From the NCBI RefSeq assembly GCF_024347135.1, contig NZ_AP024908.1:868001-932000 (forward strand): a stretch of 64,000 nt of DNA, in the 5' to 3' direction. How positions within the stretch are numbered: the stretch's first letter is position 1; each line of letters begins with the position of its first letter. The notes under the pieces are model-generated. The model ran no database searches, was not told the DNA's origin, and saw only the letters and a program-made list of their open reading frames with translations. Below, one piece after another: positions 54,818-63,980 of this stretch. The position numbers were made by a program, and so were the translations under genes. This stretch comes from Vibrio spartinae (GTDB lineage Bacteria > Pseudomonadota > Gammaproteobacteria > Enterobacterales > Vibrionaceae).

Positions 54818-55450
54818 TCCAAGGATGAATTTTTAGCTTTTCGTGAGCAGGAGCGAATAAAAGCGACCCTGATCATGTGCGCTGAACTTAAACTCAAGCA
54901 CTTTTGGGGACTTTTGCTGCTGGGCAAAAGTCTCTGGGGCGCGTGCATCAGATGTCGCAGAAATTAATAAACTCATTGCGCACCAAATCACGGCGCCTCA
55001 ATTTTCAACCTTCCCAGCCTCCGGCCCCAAATTGTGACGCACAATTACGTTCTGCGGTTTCAGAAGCATTGGCGTTCTGTGCGCCAGTAACTCTTGCCAA
55101 GATGCAAGAGTAACCAGAAAATCTTTTTTGTTTGGCTGAGTTGCGCGTTGTCCAGAACCAGCTTTTACGGGCGTCCTGCCCGAAAAAGCCTAACCATTCT
55201 TCCTTGAATGGTTTTCTTGGTTGAGTGGTTGATTTGAATAAAGTGAAACATTGAATCAACAAAGCTCAATTGATCGATGCTCTCAGGGTGAAAAATCATG
55301 GAAGATTTTTCAGGATTGCCTGAGCAGGATGCGAATCAATCCGACCCTGATTCGGTGCGTTGAACTCAAAAAGATGCTTTTGGTTACTTTTGACATTTAT
55401 CAAAAGTAACTGGGGCGCATTCGGAGATGGTAATGAAATCGAGGAAAGCC
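54818..55450 (+). repeat. Multi-hairpin repeat cluster III (partial plus full unit)
   Basis: A partial unit from hairpin D to E (54818-54945), with stem GACTTTTGC/GCAAAAGTC at 54909-54932, then a full unit to about 55450. The full unit has ATTGTG/CACAAT, the GTTACTCTTGC hairpin near 55087-55115, GGGCGTCCTGCCC near 55168, AACCATTC/GAATGGTT near 55191, and GTTACTTTTGA/TCAAAAGTAAC near 55383-55410. The first hairpin D has lost its left arm. It ends with DNA shared with the end of cluster I. Confidence 0.85.
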
Positions 55451-55662
55451 ATTGCGTCCCAAACCACAACCTAATGATAATAAGCAGAATTTACCCCGTC
55501 TTCCTCGTTACCCCTATTCCAAAAATAACCATTCCCCATCAAACCCCCAAATTTAAACATGTTTTATAAATCCATTTGAGTATAATTATTAATTCATGTG
55601 AAAACAACTTTATCAATAAGCATCCATCAATAAAACAATTACGGCTCAGCCAACAACGTCAA

Positions 55663-57243
55663 ATGAACTATCAAACCATTCAAATCTACAACCTGATGCG
55701 TTATGAATTTGCTCAGGTTGAAGGGGATTTTTCATCCTTGAACGAATCGGATATCAAATCCGTGACGCCTTCCGGAATGCGCTTTGCTGATTTTCTCGAA
55801 CAGCTTCGCAGCGGCCATCAAGTCTTACTCACTGATACACCATCCATCCCTTTATTGATTCGGGATCGGGATGAATGGGGTAATCAATACTGGCGAGTCA
55901 ATCCCGAGGTTGAGCCTCAGCTCGACGGGCTGGCATACAAGGCCTACACCGCACGGGCTGAGCTGGTCAATCATGGCATTGGTTCATCTTACGCCGGCTG
56001 TGTTAACGCCTCTGTCTATACCGAGCCTTATGTTGAACGCAATCAAGTGAAACTCACTTTAGCGCAGCGGCTGGCAAAACAGCGTCAGGAACGAATACAG
56101 GAATTAGATAACATTCAACTGCCCCCATCATCATGGCAAGACACGTTTAACAAACCTGCGCCTAAACCACAACAGGTGTTTGCCAAATCATCACTTGTCC
56201 CTTGTGACTCCTGTGATATCGGCACCGAGCAAGAATCACTGACGGATATAGGTCAGATTGCCGCTTATGGCGCTGTAGCAATGAATAACACAACAGCACT
56301 CACCGGAGAGGCGACATTTGTTGAAGCGAGTGGCTCGGCACTTAAATCCTTGAGTGGATTTGCGCTGCGGGCTGCGAAAGTCGGTCTCTCACCAGCGACA
56401 GCCGCGCTTGCACTGTTTATGCCGACGAAGGTAGCAGACAGCACCCTATATCATGCGGAAGACTTGCGTCACATGGCGGTTGCCAATACCAATATTCGTT
56501 TAGGTTTTAACCCGTCCGAGCAGATTTACGGCTATCACGTCAAAGGGGCGGAAATTCCGGTTCGCCATGTCAAACAAGTGGGAGAGAAATTTGTGGTTGC
56601 GCTGGAAAGCGACCACACCCTTGAGTGGGTGCCGATACAGCCGGAAGACAAAGAAAGTCATCTCACCACGACGCCAATCCCAGCGGTGGACAGTTACCAT
56701 ATTTGGATACACCCAGAGCGTGGTGAGGCAGAATTAGCAGGGACAAATGAGCCGTACACCACCCCGATTCATCCGGCCGATTCAAAGGATTATATTCTCA
56801 CCTTCCCGGCTGAAAGCGGTATTCCACCATTGTATGTGGTATATAGTCATCAAGTGCGTCAACCGAATGGTCAGTTTGGTGCGAGTAAATACCCCAAACC
56901 GGAGCTAAACCGAACATCTCTTCGGGCTGAGACCAAAAGACAGATTGAAGCCAATGCAAGAAAACTGAATGGTCAGTTTGTTGATGAAGACGATAATGTG
57001 ATTACAGATTGGCACTATGGACATAGGGAAGGTATGGAAAACCGACGGATACTCAGAGCGGCTGACCAGATAGGTATGACTCAGGAAGAACTGAATGATT
57101 TTGTGAATTCACACCCTGACTATTTCCTGATTGAGGATGCCAAGACCAACCTTAGTCATGTCAATGAGAAACCGGGCAGTGATGAATTAAACAAAATTCT
57201 TGGTGATATGAAGCGATTTTTAAAAGAAAGGAAGACTCAATGA
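55663..57243 (+). CDS. S-type-pyocin-like bacteriocin with GH-E nuclease domain
   Basis: 526 residues from ATG 55663, the position homologous to the first bacteriocin's start; an in-frame TTG 29 codons upstream is less likely. Residues 1-420 parallel the first bacteriocin (FAKSSLVPCDSCDIGT, DYILTFPAESGIPPLYVVYS). After that the sequence is unrelated: WHYGHREGMENRRIL (G453, H454, E456) and later SHVNEKPG fit the GH-E branch of HNH/endonuclease VII-type toxin tips. It should cut DNA or RNA in a rival cell. The immunity gene overlaps its stop by four bases. The swap of killing domain against a kept front end is typical of polymorphic toxins. Confidence 0.85.
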   Translation: MNYQTIQIYNLMRYEFAQVEGDFSSLNESDIKSVTPSGMRFADFLEQLRSGHQVLLTDTPSIPLLIRDRDEWGNQYWRVNPEVEPQLDGLAYKAYTARAELVNHGIGSSYAGCVNASVYTEPYVERNQVKLTLAQRLAKQRQERIQELDNIQLPPSSWQDTFNKPAPKPQQVFAKSSLVPCDSCDIGTEQESLTDIGQIAAYGAVAMNNTTALTGEATFVEASGSALKSLSGFALRAAKVGLSPATAALALFMPTKVADSTLYHAEDLRHMAVANTNIRLGFNPSEQIYGYHVKGAEIPVRHVKQVGEKFVVALESDHTLEWVPIQPEDKESHLTTTPIPAVDSYHIWIHPERGEAELAGTNEPYTTPIHPADSKDYILTFPAESGIPPLYVVYSHQVRQPNGQFGASKYPKPELNRTSLRAETKRQIEANARKLNGQFVDEDDNVITDWHYGHREGMENRRILRAADQIGMTQEELNDFVNSHPDYFLIEDAKTNLSHVNEKPGSDELNKILGDMKRFLKERKTQ

Positions 57244-57734
57244 GTTATGAATTGTATGAAGCTATCGTAGATGGTGAAATTGAAACAGCCAAACAATTAG
57301 TTGCCAATGGTGAAGATATTCACCATGTTACAGCTAATGATAAATGGTCATACCTACATCAGGTTGCAGATACAAAGCAGACTCCGCCGGAATCCTTTCA
57401 GTATCTGATTGACCAAGGGCTGGATGTCAACGCAATTGATAGCTATGGCTATACGCCACTGATTTATGCCGTTCGTCAACGCAACGTTGAGGGGATGTGG
57501 CTTTTGTTGGAAAACGGTGCAGATAAGCTGATTGAGCACCGTAGTGAAAGAGGAGTTAATGCCCTGAAAATGTCTCTTCATGAAAAACCGTTTGTATATG
57601 ATGTTATCAAACTATTGCTTGATTTTGGTGCTGATCCTGATGCTAAAACAGAAAAGGGAAAATCAGTCCGAGAGCTTGTTAACTTACTTGATGATATGGA
57701 TCCTAAGATTATTGAATTAGTCAGTCATTACTAA
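57240..57734 (+). CDS. Ankyrin-repeat immunity protein
   Basis: 164 residues with four to five ankyrin repeats: DGEIETAKQLVANGEDIHHV, LDVNAIDSYGYTPLIYAVRQ, RNVEGMWLLLENGADKLIEH, and YDVIKLLLDFGADPDAKTEK. It has no signal peptide. Ankyrin proteins often serve as immunity proteins for polymorphic nuclease toxins. ATGA overlap with the toxin gene means coupled translation, and a terminator follows. The role is inferred from position; specificity is not proved. Confidence 0.82.
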   Translation: MSYELYEAIVDGEIETAKQLVANGEDIHHVTANDKWSYLHQVADTKQTPPESFQYLIDQGLDVNAIDSYGYTPLIYAVRQRNVEGMWLLLENGADKLIEHRSERGVNALKMSLHEKPFVYDVIKLLLDFGADPDAKTEKGKSVRELVNLLDDMDPKIIELVSHY

Positions 57735-57782
57735 ATAAAGCCCAATCATAAGTAAAGCTATTGTTTAAAACGAAACCGATTC

Positions 57783-57811
57783 AGAGCCGCATGATGTCGT
57801 GGCTCTTTTTG
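57783..57811 (+). terminator. Terminator after the second bacteriocin operon
   Basis: AGAGCCGC and GTGGCTCT pair with one mismatch around ATGATGTC and are followed by five T, 49 bases after the ankyrin gene stop. Confidence 0.8.
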
Positions 57812-57952
57812 TATCAGCCCTTTTCCTGCAAAATCAGGGCTTGCAAAGATAGTCAATATGTTTAAAAATCAAGCAAATCTTAAATTAGGCACTTCATTGT
57901 TGTTCATGTAAGTCTATGATTATTCAAAACAATTGCGTGTAGCAATGCGTGT

Positions 57953-58008
57953 ATAAAATCGGTTTTTTTAATAAGCAAAATTTTAATAAAATCATTTGGT
58001 TATAAACA
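57953..58008 (+). repeat. AT-rich direct repeat, right copy
   Basis: The same order of blocks as the copy at 54743-54804 (AATCGG, T-run, AATAAG, AAAATTT, TAATAAAATCATTTGGTTAT). The second bacteriocin, its immunity gene and cluster III lie between the two. Confidence 0.75.
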
Positions 58009-58012
58009 AAAA

Positions 58013-58310
58013 TAAAAAATCGTCCTGATTTTTCACCCTGAGTCCTGTGACCAAATTGGCTTTTTGCTATGTTTCACTCAATTCAAATCAACCACTCAAC
58101 CAAGAAAACCATTCACGGATGAATGGTTAGGCTTTTCCGGGCAGGACGCCCGTAAAAGCAGGTTCTGAACAACGTGCGACCAAGCCAAACAAAAAAAGAT
58201 TTTCTGGTTCGTCTTTCATCTCTGAAAGATGAACTGGCGCACAGAGCACCAATGTTCCTGAAATCGAGAAACTAAATTGTGCGTCAAATTTTGGAGCCAA
58301 TGGCTGGGGA
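58013..58310 (-). repeat. Multi-hairpin repeat cluster IV (partial unit)
   Basis: Reverse orientation, from hairpin D (left arm damaged, TCGTCCTGATTTTTCACCC near 58019) through hairpin C (AACCATTC/GAATGGTT near 58107), B (GGGCAGGACGCCC near 58139) and A (GTTCGTCTTTC near 58207), to TTGGAGCCAATGGCTGGGG at about 58310, where it is fused without a gap to an MNT-HEPN gene fragment. Confidence 0.82.
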
Positions 58311-58470
58311 AATCGTCGCAAAATCAGAGTCGATTTGTGAGCAAAGTTTACCCAGCTTTTCGATATCGTGAGATTTGGGTAAGTAATTGGTGCAAACGAG
58401 TCGTGTTCCGGCAAAAAATTGTTCTGTCGATTGATGAAGACGAAAAGCCGCTTGTTTCAGCCATTGTCGG
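58311..58470 (-). pseudogene. MNT-HEPN gene fragment
   Basis: The minus strand encodes KQAAFRLHQSTEQFFAGTRL, then VCTNYLPKSHDIEKLGKLCS and QIDSDFATI, matching the middle of the HEPN half of copy 2. Both ends are lost: the 5' side meets the qnr gene and the 3' side meets the repeat unit. Confidence 0.88.
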
Positions 58471-59127
58471 TTAATCAGGAACAATGACCAAACCTAATTG
58501 TTCGAGTAGTTGCTCTTGCTGCCAAGAACATATTTTTACACCGGTAAGGTCAACCTTTCGGGGATCTAAGCCATAAAGCTCAGAGTGGCTTAAATCACAA
58601 CCCTGCACTCTGAATTGCTCCCAACAGCCTTCAGAAAAAACACATCGACTTAAATCTGACTCTTTGAACGAAGCCTCTCTGAGGTTTGCACCAATCCATC
58701 GATTTTCGAATAAATCGCATTTTTCTATTACTTGTTTCTCAAAATTTGCGTAAGACAAATTACACCCCGTGATATATGCAGCACAGAAGTACATTTTGTT
58801 CGACACCCGATTGACAAAGCTGACTTGACTAAAGTTCGCACCTTTAAGATCACAGTCTCTCAGTTCAATACCAAAGCAATTTGCACCACAAAAATACGAC
58901 ATTGAAAGCCGACAATTTTTAAACGCAGCATCACGGAGATCTGAATAAGAAAAATCACACCCTTCCAATTCACCTTGCTCGATAAAAGTACAGTCAGTGA
59001 ACTGTGTATCGCGAAGGTTTGCTCGTTTAAAACTGCAACGTGTAAACGTGCAATTGGTAAAGACATGTTCACTCAAGTCTTGATGGGAAAAGTCTGTTTG
59101 AATATATGACTGATTCATTTTACCCAT
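58471..59127 (-). CDS. qnr: Qnr-type pentapeptide repeat protein (QnrVC-like)
   Basis: 218 residues, exactly the Qnr length. The body is pentapeptide repeats of the A(D/N)LXX type broken by two loops (around residues 46-53 and 102-113), as in Qnr. Long stretches match what I recall of QnrVC1: RANLRDTQF, EGCDFSYSDLRDA, MYFCAAYITGCNLSYANFE, CDLFENRWIGANL, and GLDPRKVDLTGVKICSWQQE. Qnr proteins fold as a DNA-like right-handed helix, bind gyrase and topoisomerase IV, and lower quinolone sensitivity. QnrVC genes are known as Vibrio integron cassettes, which fits the attC-like remains nearby. GGAG eight bases before ATG 59127 supports the start. No LexA box is seen upstream. The resistance level cannot be judged from sequence. 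Confidence 0.93.
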   Translation of the reverse strand: MGKMNQSYIQTDFSHQDLSEHVFTNCTFTRCSFKRANLRDTQFTDCTFIEQGELEGCDFSYSDLRDAAFKNCRLSMSYFCGANCFGIELRDCDLKGANFSQVSFVNRVSNKMYFCAAYITGCNLSYANFEKQVIEKCDLFENRWIGANLREASFKESDLSRCVFSEGCWEQFRVQGCDLSHSELYGLDPRKVDLTGVKICSWQQEQLLEQLGLVIVPD

Positions 59128-59349
59128 GTGCTATCTCCAAAAACGATTTGATTTGAAGATAACCATTTACCTGAAACTTCTCAACAAAAACAAAACAATA
59201 AAAAACAACAGGTTAACCCCCCCTAATTTAGCAAAAATAAGGCATCAAACTGACATTTTAAAGGGGTTGATTTTTAAATATCGAATGTGGGTAGCCAGAA
59301 AAAAGTTTTAGCGCATCTGGTTGATTTTAGAGAAAGCACATCACGCACA
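59128..59349. other. AT-rich intergenic region upstream of qnr
   Basis: About 220 bases that should include the qnr promoter. No attC match and no gene are visible. Confidence 0.45.
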
Positions 59350-59429
59350 ATCCGTAGATAAAAATATCCGTAGACAAAAACATCCACAGACAAAAACATC
59401 CACAGACAAAAACATCCACAGACAAAAAA
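59350..59429. repeat. 16-bp tandem repeat, 5 copies
   Basis: ATCCACAGACAAAAAC repeated five times with period 16. The first two copies carry GTAG in place of CACAG-type bases. It lies against the terminator of the yqhD-type gene. Confidence 0.92.
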
Positions 59430-59464
59430 ACAGCCCAGTCATGTTCTCATCACTGGGCTGTTTT
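59427..59464. terminator. Terminator of the yqhD-type gene
   Basis: AAAACAGCCCAGT pairs with ACTGGGCTGTTTT (13 bp) around a 12-base loop. On the minus strand it is followed by further T residues. Confidence 0.9.
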
Positions 59465-59478
59465 GATTCACTGTAGGA

Positions 59479-60636
59479 TTACAGCGCTAATTTCAATATT
59501 GCTGCGGCATCTTGCGGCGTAATATCCTGGTGCTCTCCGAGCGCAAGCAGACCGTGGGCTGTCAGTTTTTCTTCCACTGCCGGAATATCTTTCTCACTCA
59601 GGTTGTAGTCAGAAAGTCGGGTTGGATTCCCCATCTGCGTGAAGAAGGCTTCGGTTTTCTGAATTGCCTGCTCAATCTGCTCATCTTCCGTACCCGATGT
59701 AATATTGAGTACGCGTTGTGCATACTGCAACAATTTGCCTTTTTTCTGCTCTTTTTTGTAACGCCATAACGCAGGCATCACAATCGCCAGTGTCTGAGCG
59801 TGGTCGAGACCATACAGTGCGGTCAGTTCATGACCAATTGCATGGGTTGACCAGTCTGACGGTACACCGTTTTTCAACGTACCGTTGAGCGCCATTGTCG
59901 CTGTCCACATCAGATTGGCGCGCACTTCATAATCTTCAGGCGTCGCCAGCGCTGCCGGGCCGTCTTCTAGCAGATTGGTCAACAGGCTTTCAGCAAAGCG
60001 GTCAGAGACTTTCGCGTTGACCGGATACGTCATGTACTGCTCCATAATGTGAGCAAAACTATCAACGGCACCATTGGCGATTTGTCGGGTCGGCAACGTA
60101 TACGTGGTTTGTGGATCGAGAATTGAGAATAGCGGCAGCACAAAATCAGAGCCAAAGGCTAATTTATCCTGTGTTTCTGCCCGAGTGATCACACTGTTTC
60201 CGTTCATCTCAGAGCCGGTCGCTGGCAACGTCAGCACGCAACCCAAAGGCAAAGCACGCTTCACACAAGCACCACCGGTGGTAATGATGTCCCAGTAATC
60301 ACCGTCATAACACGCAGCAGCGGCAATAAGCTTACTGCCATCAATCACCGAACCACCACCAACAGCCAGAATGACATCGATCTGCTCTTGTTTCGCAACC
60401 GCAACAGCTTTGATCAGGGTTTCGTAATGCGGGTTGGGTTCAATGCCCCCGAACTCGACAACAGAACATTCCTGAAGCGCATCGAGCACTTGCTCATAGA
60501 CACCGTTCGCTTTAATGCTCCCGCCACCGTAAGTCAGCAAAACGCGACTATTGGGCGCGATTTCTTCTTTCAGTGCAGCAATCTGACCTTTACCAAAGTG
60601 AATTTTGGTTGGACTAAAATAAGTAAAGTTATTCAT
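59479..60636 (-). CDS. yqhD: Iron-containing alcohol dehydrogenase, YqhD type
   Basis: 385 residues (E. coli YqhD 387). NADPH-binding GGGSVIDGSKLIAAA, the metal residues in NGAVDSFAHIMEQYM and GHELTALYGLDHAQTLAI, and the opening MNNFTYFSPTKIHFGKGQIA match YqhD along the whole chain. It reduces short aldehydes such as acrolein and butyraldehyde with NADPH in the cytosol and is a defence against aldehydes made by oxidative stress. It is a single gene; the E. coli activator YqhC is not beside it. Confidence 0.92.
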   Translation of the reverse strand: MNNFTYFSPTKIHFGKGQIAALKEEIAPNSRVLLTYGGGSIKANGVYEQVLDALQECSVVEFGGIEPNPHYETLIKAVAVAKQEQIDVILAVGGGSVIDGSKLIAAAACYDGDYWDIITTGGACVKRALPLGCVLTLPATGSEMNGNSVITRAETQDKLAFGSDFVLPLFSILDPQTTYTLPTRQIANGAVDSFAHIMEQYMTYPVNAKVSDRFAESLLTNLLEDGPAALATPEDYEVRANLMWTATMALNGTLKNGVPSDWSTHAIGHELTALYGLDHAQTLAIVMPALWRYKKEQKKGKLLQYAQRVLNITSGTEDEQIEQAIQKTEAFFTQMGNPTRLSDYNLSEKDIPAVEEKLTAHGLLALGEHQDITPQDAAAILKLAL

Positions 60637-60789
60637 ACGATCTCCTGATGCTAACTCGATATGAAACAGATGAATTATAAATTGTCCGAAATTCTAACAT
60701 TATTGAGAGCGGATTGTTATCAGTCTGCCACAAACAGTGTTCTGCTCTACAGACGCTACAGATGATTATTTGATTATCGTACCGAGGTG

Positions 60790-60850
60790 TTTTGTCGACA
60801 AAAATGCCAAGTGTTGCGAATCATGCTTAAATGCTTGTATGGGTTATTAA
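60790..60850 (-). repeat. attC-like fragment
   Basis: On the minus strand TAACCCATACAAGCATTTAA is followed by GCATGATTCGCAACACTTGG and CATTTTTGTCGACAAA, like the first half of a Vibrio integron repeat. It starts at the stop codon of the hydrolase gene. The second half is lost. Confidence 0.65.
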
Positions 60851-61605
60851 ATAGATTCTTCAATGACTAACGCCAACCCTTCCGGATTTTCCCATGCCAT
60901 TGAATGTCCCGCATTCGTTACAACTGCAACGTTAATATTATTGCGAACCAATTCATCATAATCTGGATCCGGTAAGCTTTCACTTCCATAAATGTATGTT
61001 TTATCAGCATCCAGTGAATAATAGATTTGGCGCCAACTTGGTGTTTGACCGTTTATCAGAGACACGGCATTTCGATGAATGGCTATCGGTGAACTGTTTA
61101 ATAGCCCTGTAGCCCATTCAGTATTACCACTTGAAACACTCTCTTGAAGAATATTCGCATAACCAAATTCTATAAAATCACTTTCACTATAACTTGCGAT
61201 TTGTTTACTGAAGAATCCACCACCTGAATCAAGATTTGCCTCACTTAGAATAATCGCCTTAACTTTATCTTTTATGCGATTAGCGAGTGCAATCGATACC
61301 GCGCCACCCATACTGTGACCAAAAATTACAATATTATCTATGCTCAAATAATTTAATAATTCTTCGAGATATTTAGCATGATTAGCGATTGTATAATCAA
61401 ACAATTCAGGTTTATCACTGTATCCAGAGCCGATTAAATCAACAAGTATGCGTCTATGGTTCACTAAACCACCCATTGAAACGACTTGTGGGTAATCAAA
61501 TGAAGAGGCACATCCAAGACCGTGAATGAAAATAATTGGTATGTCGTGACCAGAAAGGTCGTGATATCGAAGAATGACATCATTTTCAAGTTTAAAGGCT
61601 TTCAT
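60847..61605 (-). CDS. Alpha/beta hydrolase, cassette-like
   Basis: 252 residues, cytosolic. The oxyanion strand is IIFIHGLGCASSFDY, the nucleophile is in VIFGHSMGGAVSIALA, and the His is in TNAGHSMAWENPEG. The acid is probably in GSESLPDPDY. The family is large and the substrate unknown. The bases are AT-rich compared with yqhD and the BCCT gene. Its stop codon is part of an attC-like fragment, so it is probably a former cassette. Confidence 0.82.
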   Translation of the reverse strand: MKAFKLENDVILRYHDLSGHDIPIIFIHGLGCASSFDYPQVVSMGGLVNHRRILVDLIGSGYSDKPELFDYTIANHAKYLEELLNYLSIDNIVIFGHSMGGAVSIALANRIKDKVKAIILSEANLDSGGGFFSKQIASYSESDFIEFGYANILQESVSSGNTEWATGLLNSSPIAIHRNAVSLINGQTPSWRQIYYSLDADKTYIYGSESLPDPDYDELVRNNINVAVVTNAGHSMAWENPEGLALVIEESI

Positions 61606-61734
61606 TTTGCTACTGAACCATCCTTAGTTGCGCTAATTGCTCTGAATAATAGCACGACAACTGTATATAACAACAGGTTACCAATATACTCCGTTGCAGG
61701 TGGTGGAAACCGCGGCGATGGGATGAAGGTGAGC

Positions 61735-61812
61735 CATTGGTGCAAACAAGTCGCGTGCAGGAGGCAAGCTTTTCTGCGGATTGATGTCATTCAAATGCAG
61801 AATTTTTGAGTG
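61735..61812 (-). pseudogene. Second MNT-HEPN gene fragment
   Basis: The plus strand ATTGGTGCAAACAAGTCGCG, then TTTTCTGCGGATTGATGTCA and TTCAAATGCAG, parallels 51999-52075 in copy 2 of the gene. Only about 78 bases remain, with small changes. It is a third site where a piece of this gene lies next to an unrelated gene. Confidence 0.7.
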
Positions 61813-61823
61813 ATTAGACAATT

Positions 61824-61851
61824 AAAAAGACCAGCTCAGGCTGGTCTTTTT
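61824..61851. terminator. Terminator after the BCCT transporter gene
   Basis: AAAAAGACCAGC pairs with GCTGGTCTTTTT around TCAG, between the transporter stop and the older cassette zone. It is symmetrical and can work in both directions. Confidence 0.9.
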
Positions 61852-61874
61852 GAGCGGATAAACGTGATCCAAAA

Positions 61875-63461
61875 CTACTTAGAATAGAGGTGAAGTTCGG
61901 TTCGAAGTCCCCTGACTAAGCTAACGCACATCAATAGCAATATGAAGTTAAATGGCAGCGCTGTTGTCACCACGCCGGATTGCAATGCTTGCAAGGCGTC
62001 AGTACCGCCAACCCATAGCATCATCGCGGCAATCGCTCCCTCAATTGATGCCCAGAAAATACGCTGCGGTACTGGTGCGTCGATTTTTCCTCCCGCAGTG
62101 ATACTATCGATAACCAACGAGCCGGAGTCTGATGATGTGATAAAGAAAATCAAAATGAGAGCAATCGACACGACAGAAATAATGTGCCCGAATGGGAGTT
62201 GATCGTAAACTTGGAACAAGGTAAGAGAAATATTTGTTAATCCATTCGTACCTAATTCACCCACTTTATTGATCACTTGACTAAGCGCTATACCGCCAAA
62301 AATCCCCATCCAAACAATGGTCATCAAGGTCGGAATAAAAACGACTGAAAATAAGAACTCACGAACCGTACGGCCTTTAGACACGCGCGCGATAAACATA
62401 CCGACGAATGGTGACCATGAAATCCACCATGCCCAGTAGAACACTGTCCAGCCGTGCATCCATGTTTCATCTTCTCGCCCATATGGGTTACTCAGTGGGA
62501 TAATATTTTTAATATAGGCAATGAACGTCTCGGGTACGGAGGTAATCGCGATATCAAAGCAAACCACCGTGATGAAGACGAGGAGTATGAAAGCGAATAT
62601 CATATTGATATTACTCAGTACTTTCACCCCACCATCAATCCCGCGAATCACTGAAATGATTGCAATCAGCGTCACAAAAACAATGACCGTCAATTGCATA
62701 CCAAACCCGCCGTCGGTACCAAAGACGTAGTTGATACCGCTAGTTGCTTGCTGAGCACCAAGCCCCAAAGACGTTGCCAGACCAAATAGCGTGGCCAATA
62801 CAGCCATAATATCGATAATGTGACCCAGCCAGCCCCAAGCTCTATCCCCAAAAATCGGATAAAACACAGAACGTATAGACAGTGGCAAACCTTTATTGAA
62901 CGCAAAAAAAGACAAGGCGAGAGCAACGATCGCATAGATGGCCCAGCCATGGATTCCCCAATGGAAAATCGTCGCCCCCAGAGCAAGGGATTTCGCTTCT
63001 GGTGTCATCGGTTCGACATTGAGTGGTGTTCCCCACCAATCAGTGAAGTAGGCGGTGGGTTCTGCCACGCCCCAAAACATGAGACCAATCCCCATCCCCG
63101 CCGCAAAGAGCATCGCAAGCCAAGAACTACGGGAGTGATCTGCGACAGCGTCCTTACCCCCGATACGGATTTTCCCTAGCGGGGACAACATAATAACGAG
63201 AGTAAAGACCACAAAAAAGTTTGCCGACCACATAAAAAACGTATCGAACTCTTCAATAATACCGTTTTTTATCGCGTTCAATGTCTCTTTAGCAGCGCTT
63301 GGTTCAATAAAAAGCACTGAACCTAGAAATAATAAAACGAGTGCAGCACTGATGCCAAAAACGGGGTTGTGTATATCGAACCCCCACTTTTGTATATTGT
63401 CCTGACCAACCTGATAATCCGTCGTATCTATACTGTATCTCTTAAATGCATCTTCATCCAT
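61875..63461 (-). CDS. BCCT-family betaine/carnitine/choline transporter
   Basis: 528 residues with twelve hydrophobic helices. The family signature FYWAWWISWSPFVGMFIARV is present, and helix 4 has AEPTAYFTDWWG. BCCT carriers import glycine betaine, choline, carnitine or DMSP with sodium or protons, mainly for osmotic protection in marine bacteria. The soluble N-terminal 25 residues and short C-terminus lack the long sensor tail of BetP. The glycine-rich GMGIGLMFWGVAEPTAYF of helix 3 resembles sodium-coupled members. It is a single gene with a terminator. Confidence 0.93.
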   Translation of the reverse strand: MDEDAFKRYSIDTTDYQVGQDNIQKWGFDIHNPVFGISAALVLLFLGSVLFIEPSAAKETLNAIKNGIIEEFDTFFMWSANFFVVFTLVIMLSPLGKIRIGGKDAVADHSRSSWLAMLFAAGMGIGLMFWGVAEPTAYFTDWWGTPLNVEPMTPEAKSLALGATIFHWGIHGWAIYAIVALALSFFAFNKGLPLSIRSVFYPIFGDRAWGWLGHIIDIMAVLATLFGLATSLGLGAQQATSGINYVFGTDGGFGMQLTVIVFVTLIAIISVIRGIDGGVKVLSNINMIFAFILLVFITVVCFDIAITSVPETFIAYIKNIIPLSNPYGREDETWMHGWTVFYWAWWISWSPFVGMFIARVSKGRTVREFLFSVVFIPTLMTIVWMGIFGGIALSQVINKVGELGTNGLTNISLTLFQVYDQLPFGHIISVVSIALILIFFITSSDSGSLVIDSITAGGKIDAPVPQRIFWASIEGAIAAMMLWVGGTDALQALQSGVVTTALPFNFILLLMCVSLVRGLRTELHLYSK

Positions 63462-63980
63462 AATAATGCCTTAATCGTTAGTTCTCTATGTCTTTCAAAA
63501 GCGAAAAATTAGTAAAAATTGTAAAAAAAAAGCAGTAATTGTTTAGTGCTCTAATTTTATTTTAGGTGATATTAACAGTATAACTATCTATTTTGCAATG
63601 AATCTGTCTCGAGCGATGTACCAACTGAATCTATCGATTAAGCACCAAAACGCACAGACTTGCTACAAGGCAGCGATAAAATAAAGATTCCTTTTTATAC
63701 ATTGAGTTCACCCAACACTTGCAATAAAAAAGCAGATTTTCTTATACCTCAACAAAAAACAGCATCTAAATACTAGAAAAGCTCATTTTTATACTGCTGA
63801 ATACGTTGTTTTCCCTGATTTAACTCGCATCTAATCCTAGCACACCATTATTCACAAGCGTGCATATGGCGCAACAATTTAAAATCAATTCCCTTGCCCT
63901 TAAATTATTAGCATTTTATCGTTAGAATGGCGGCAGTTGGGCATGACCCATCTTCATTTATTTTTTGAGAACAAGCGAGC
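63462..63980. other. AT-rich intergenic region at the window end
   Basis: About 520 bases between divergent genes, AT-rich with A- and T-runs. Promoters for the BCCT gene and the next gene should be here. No gene is seen. Confidence 0.45.
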
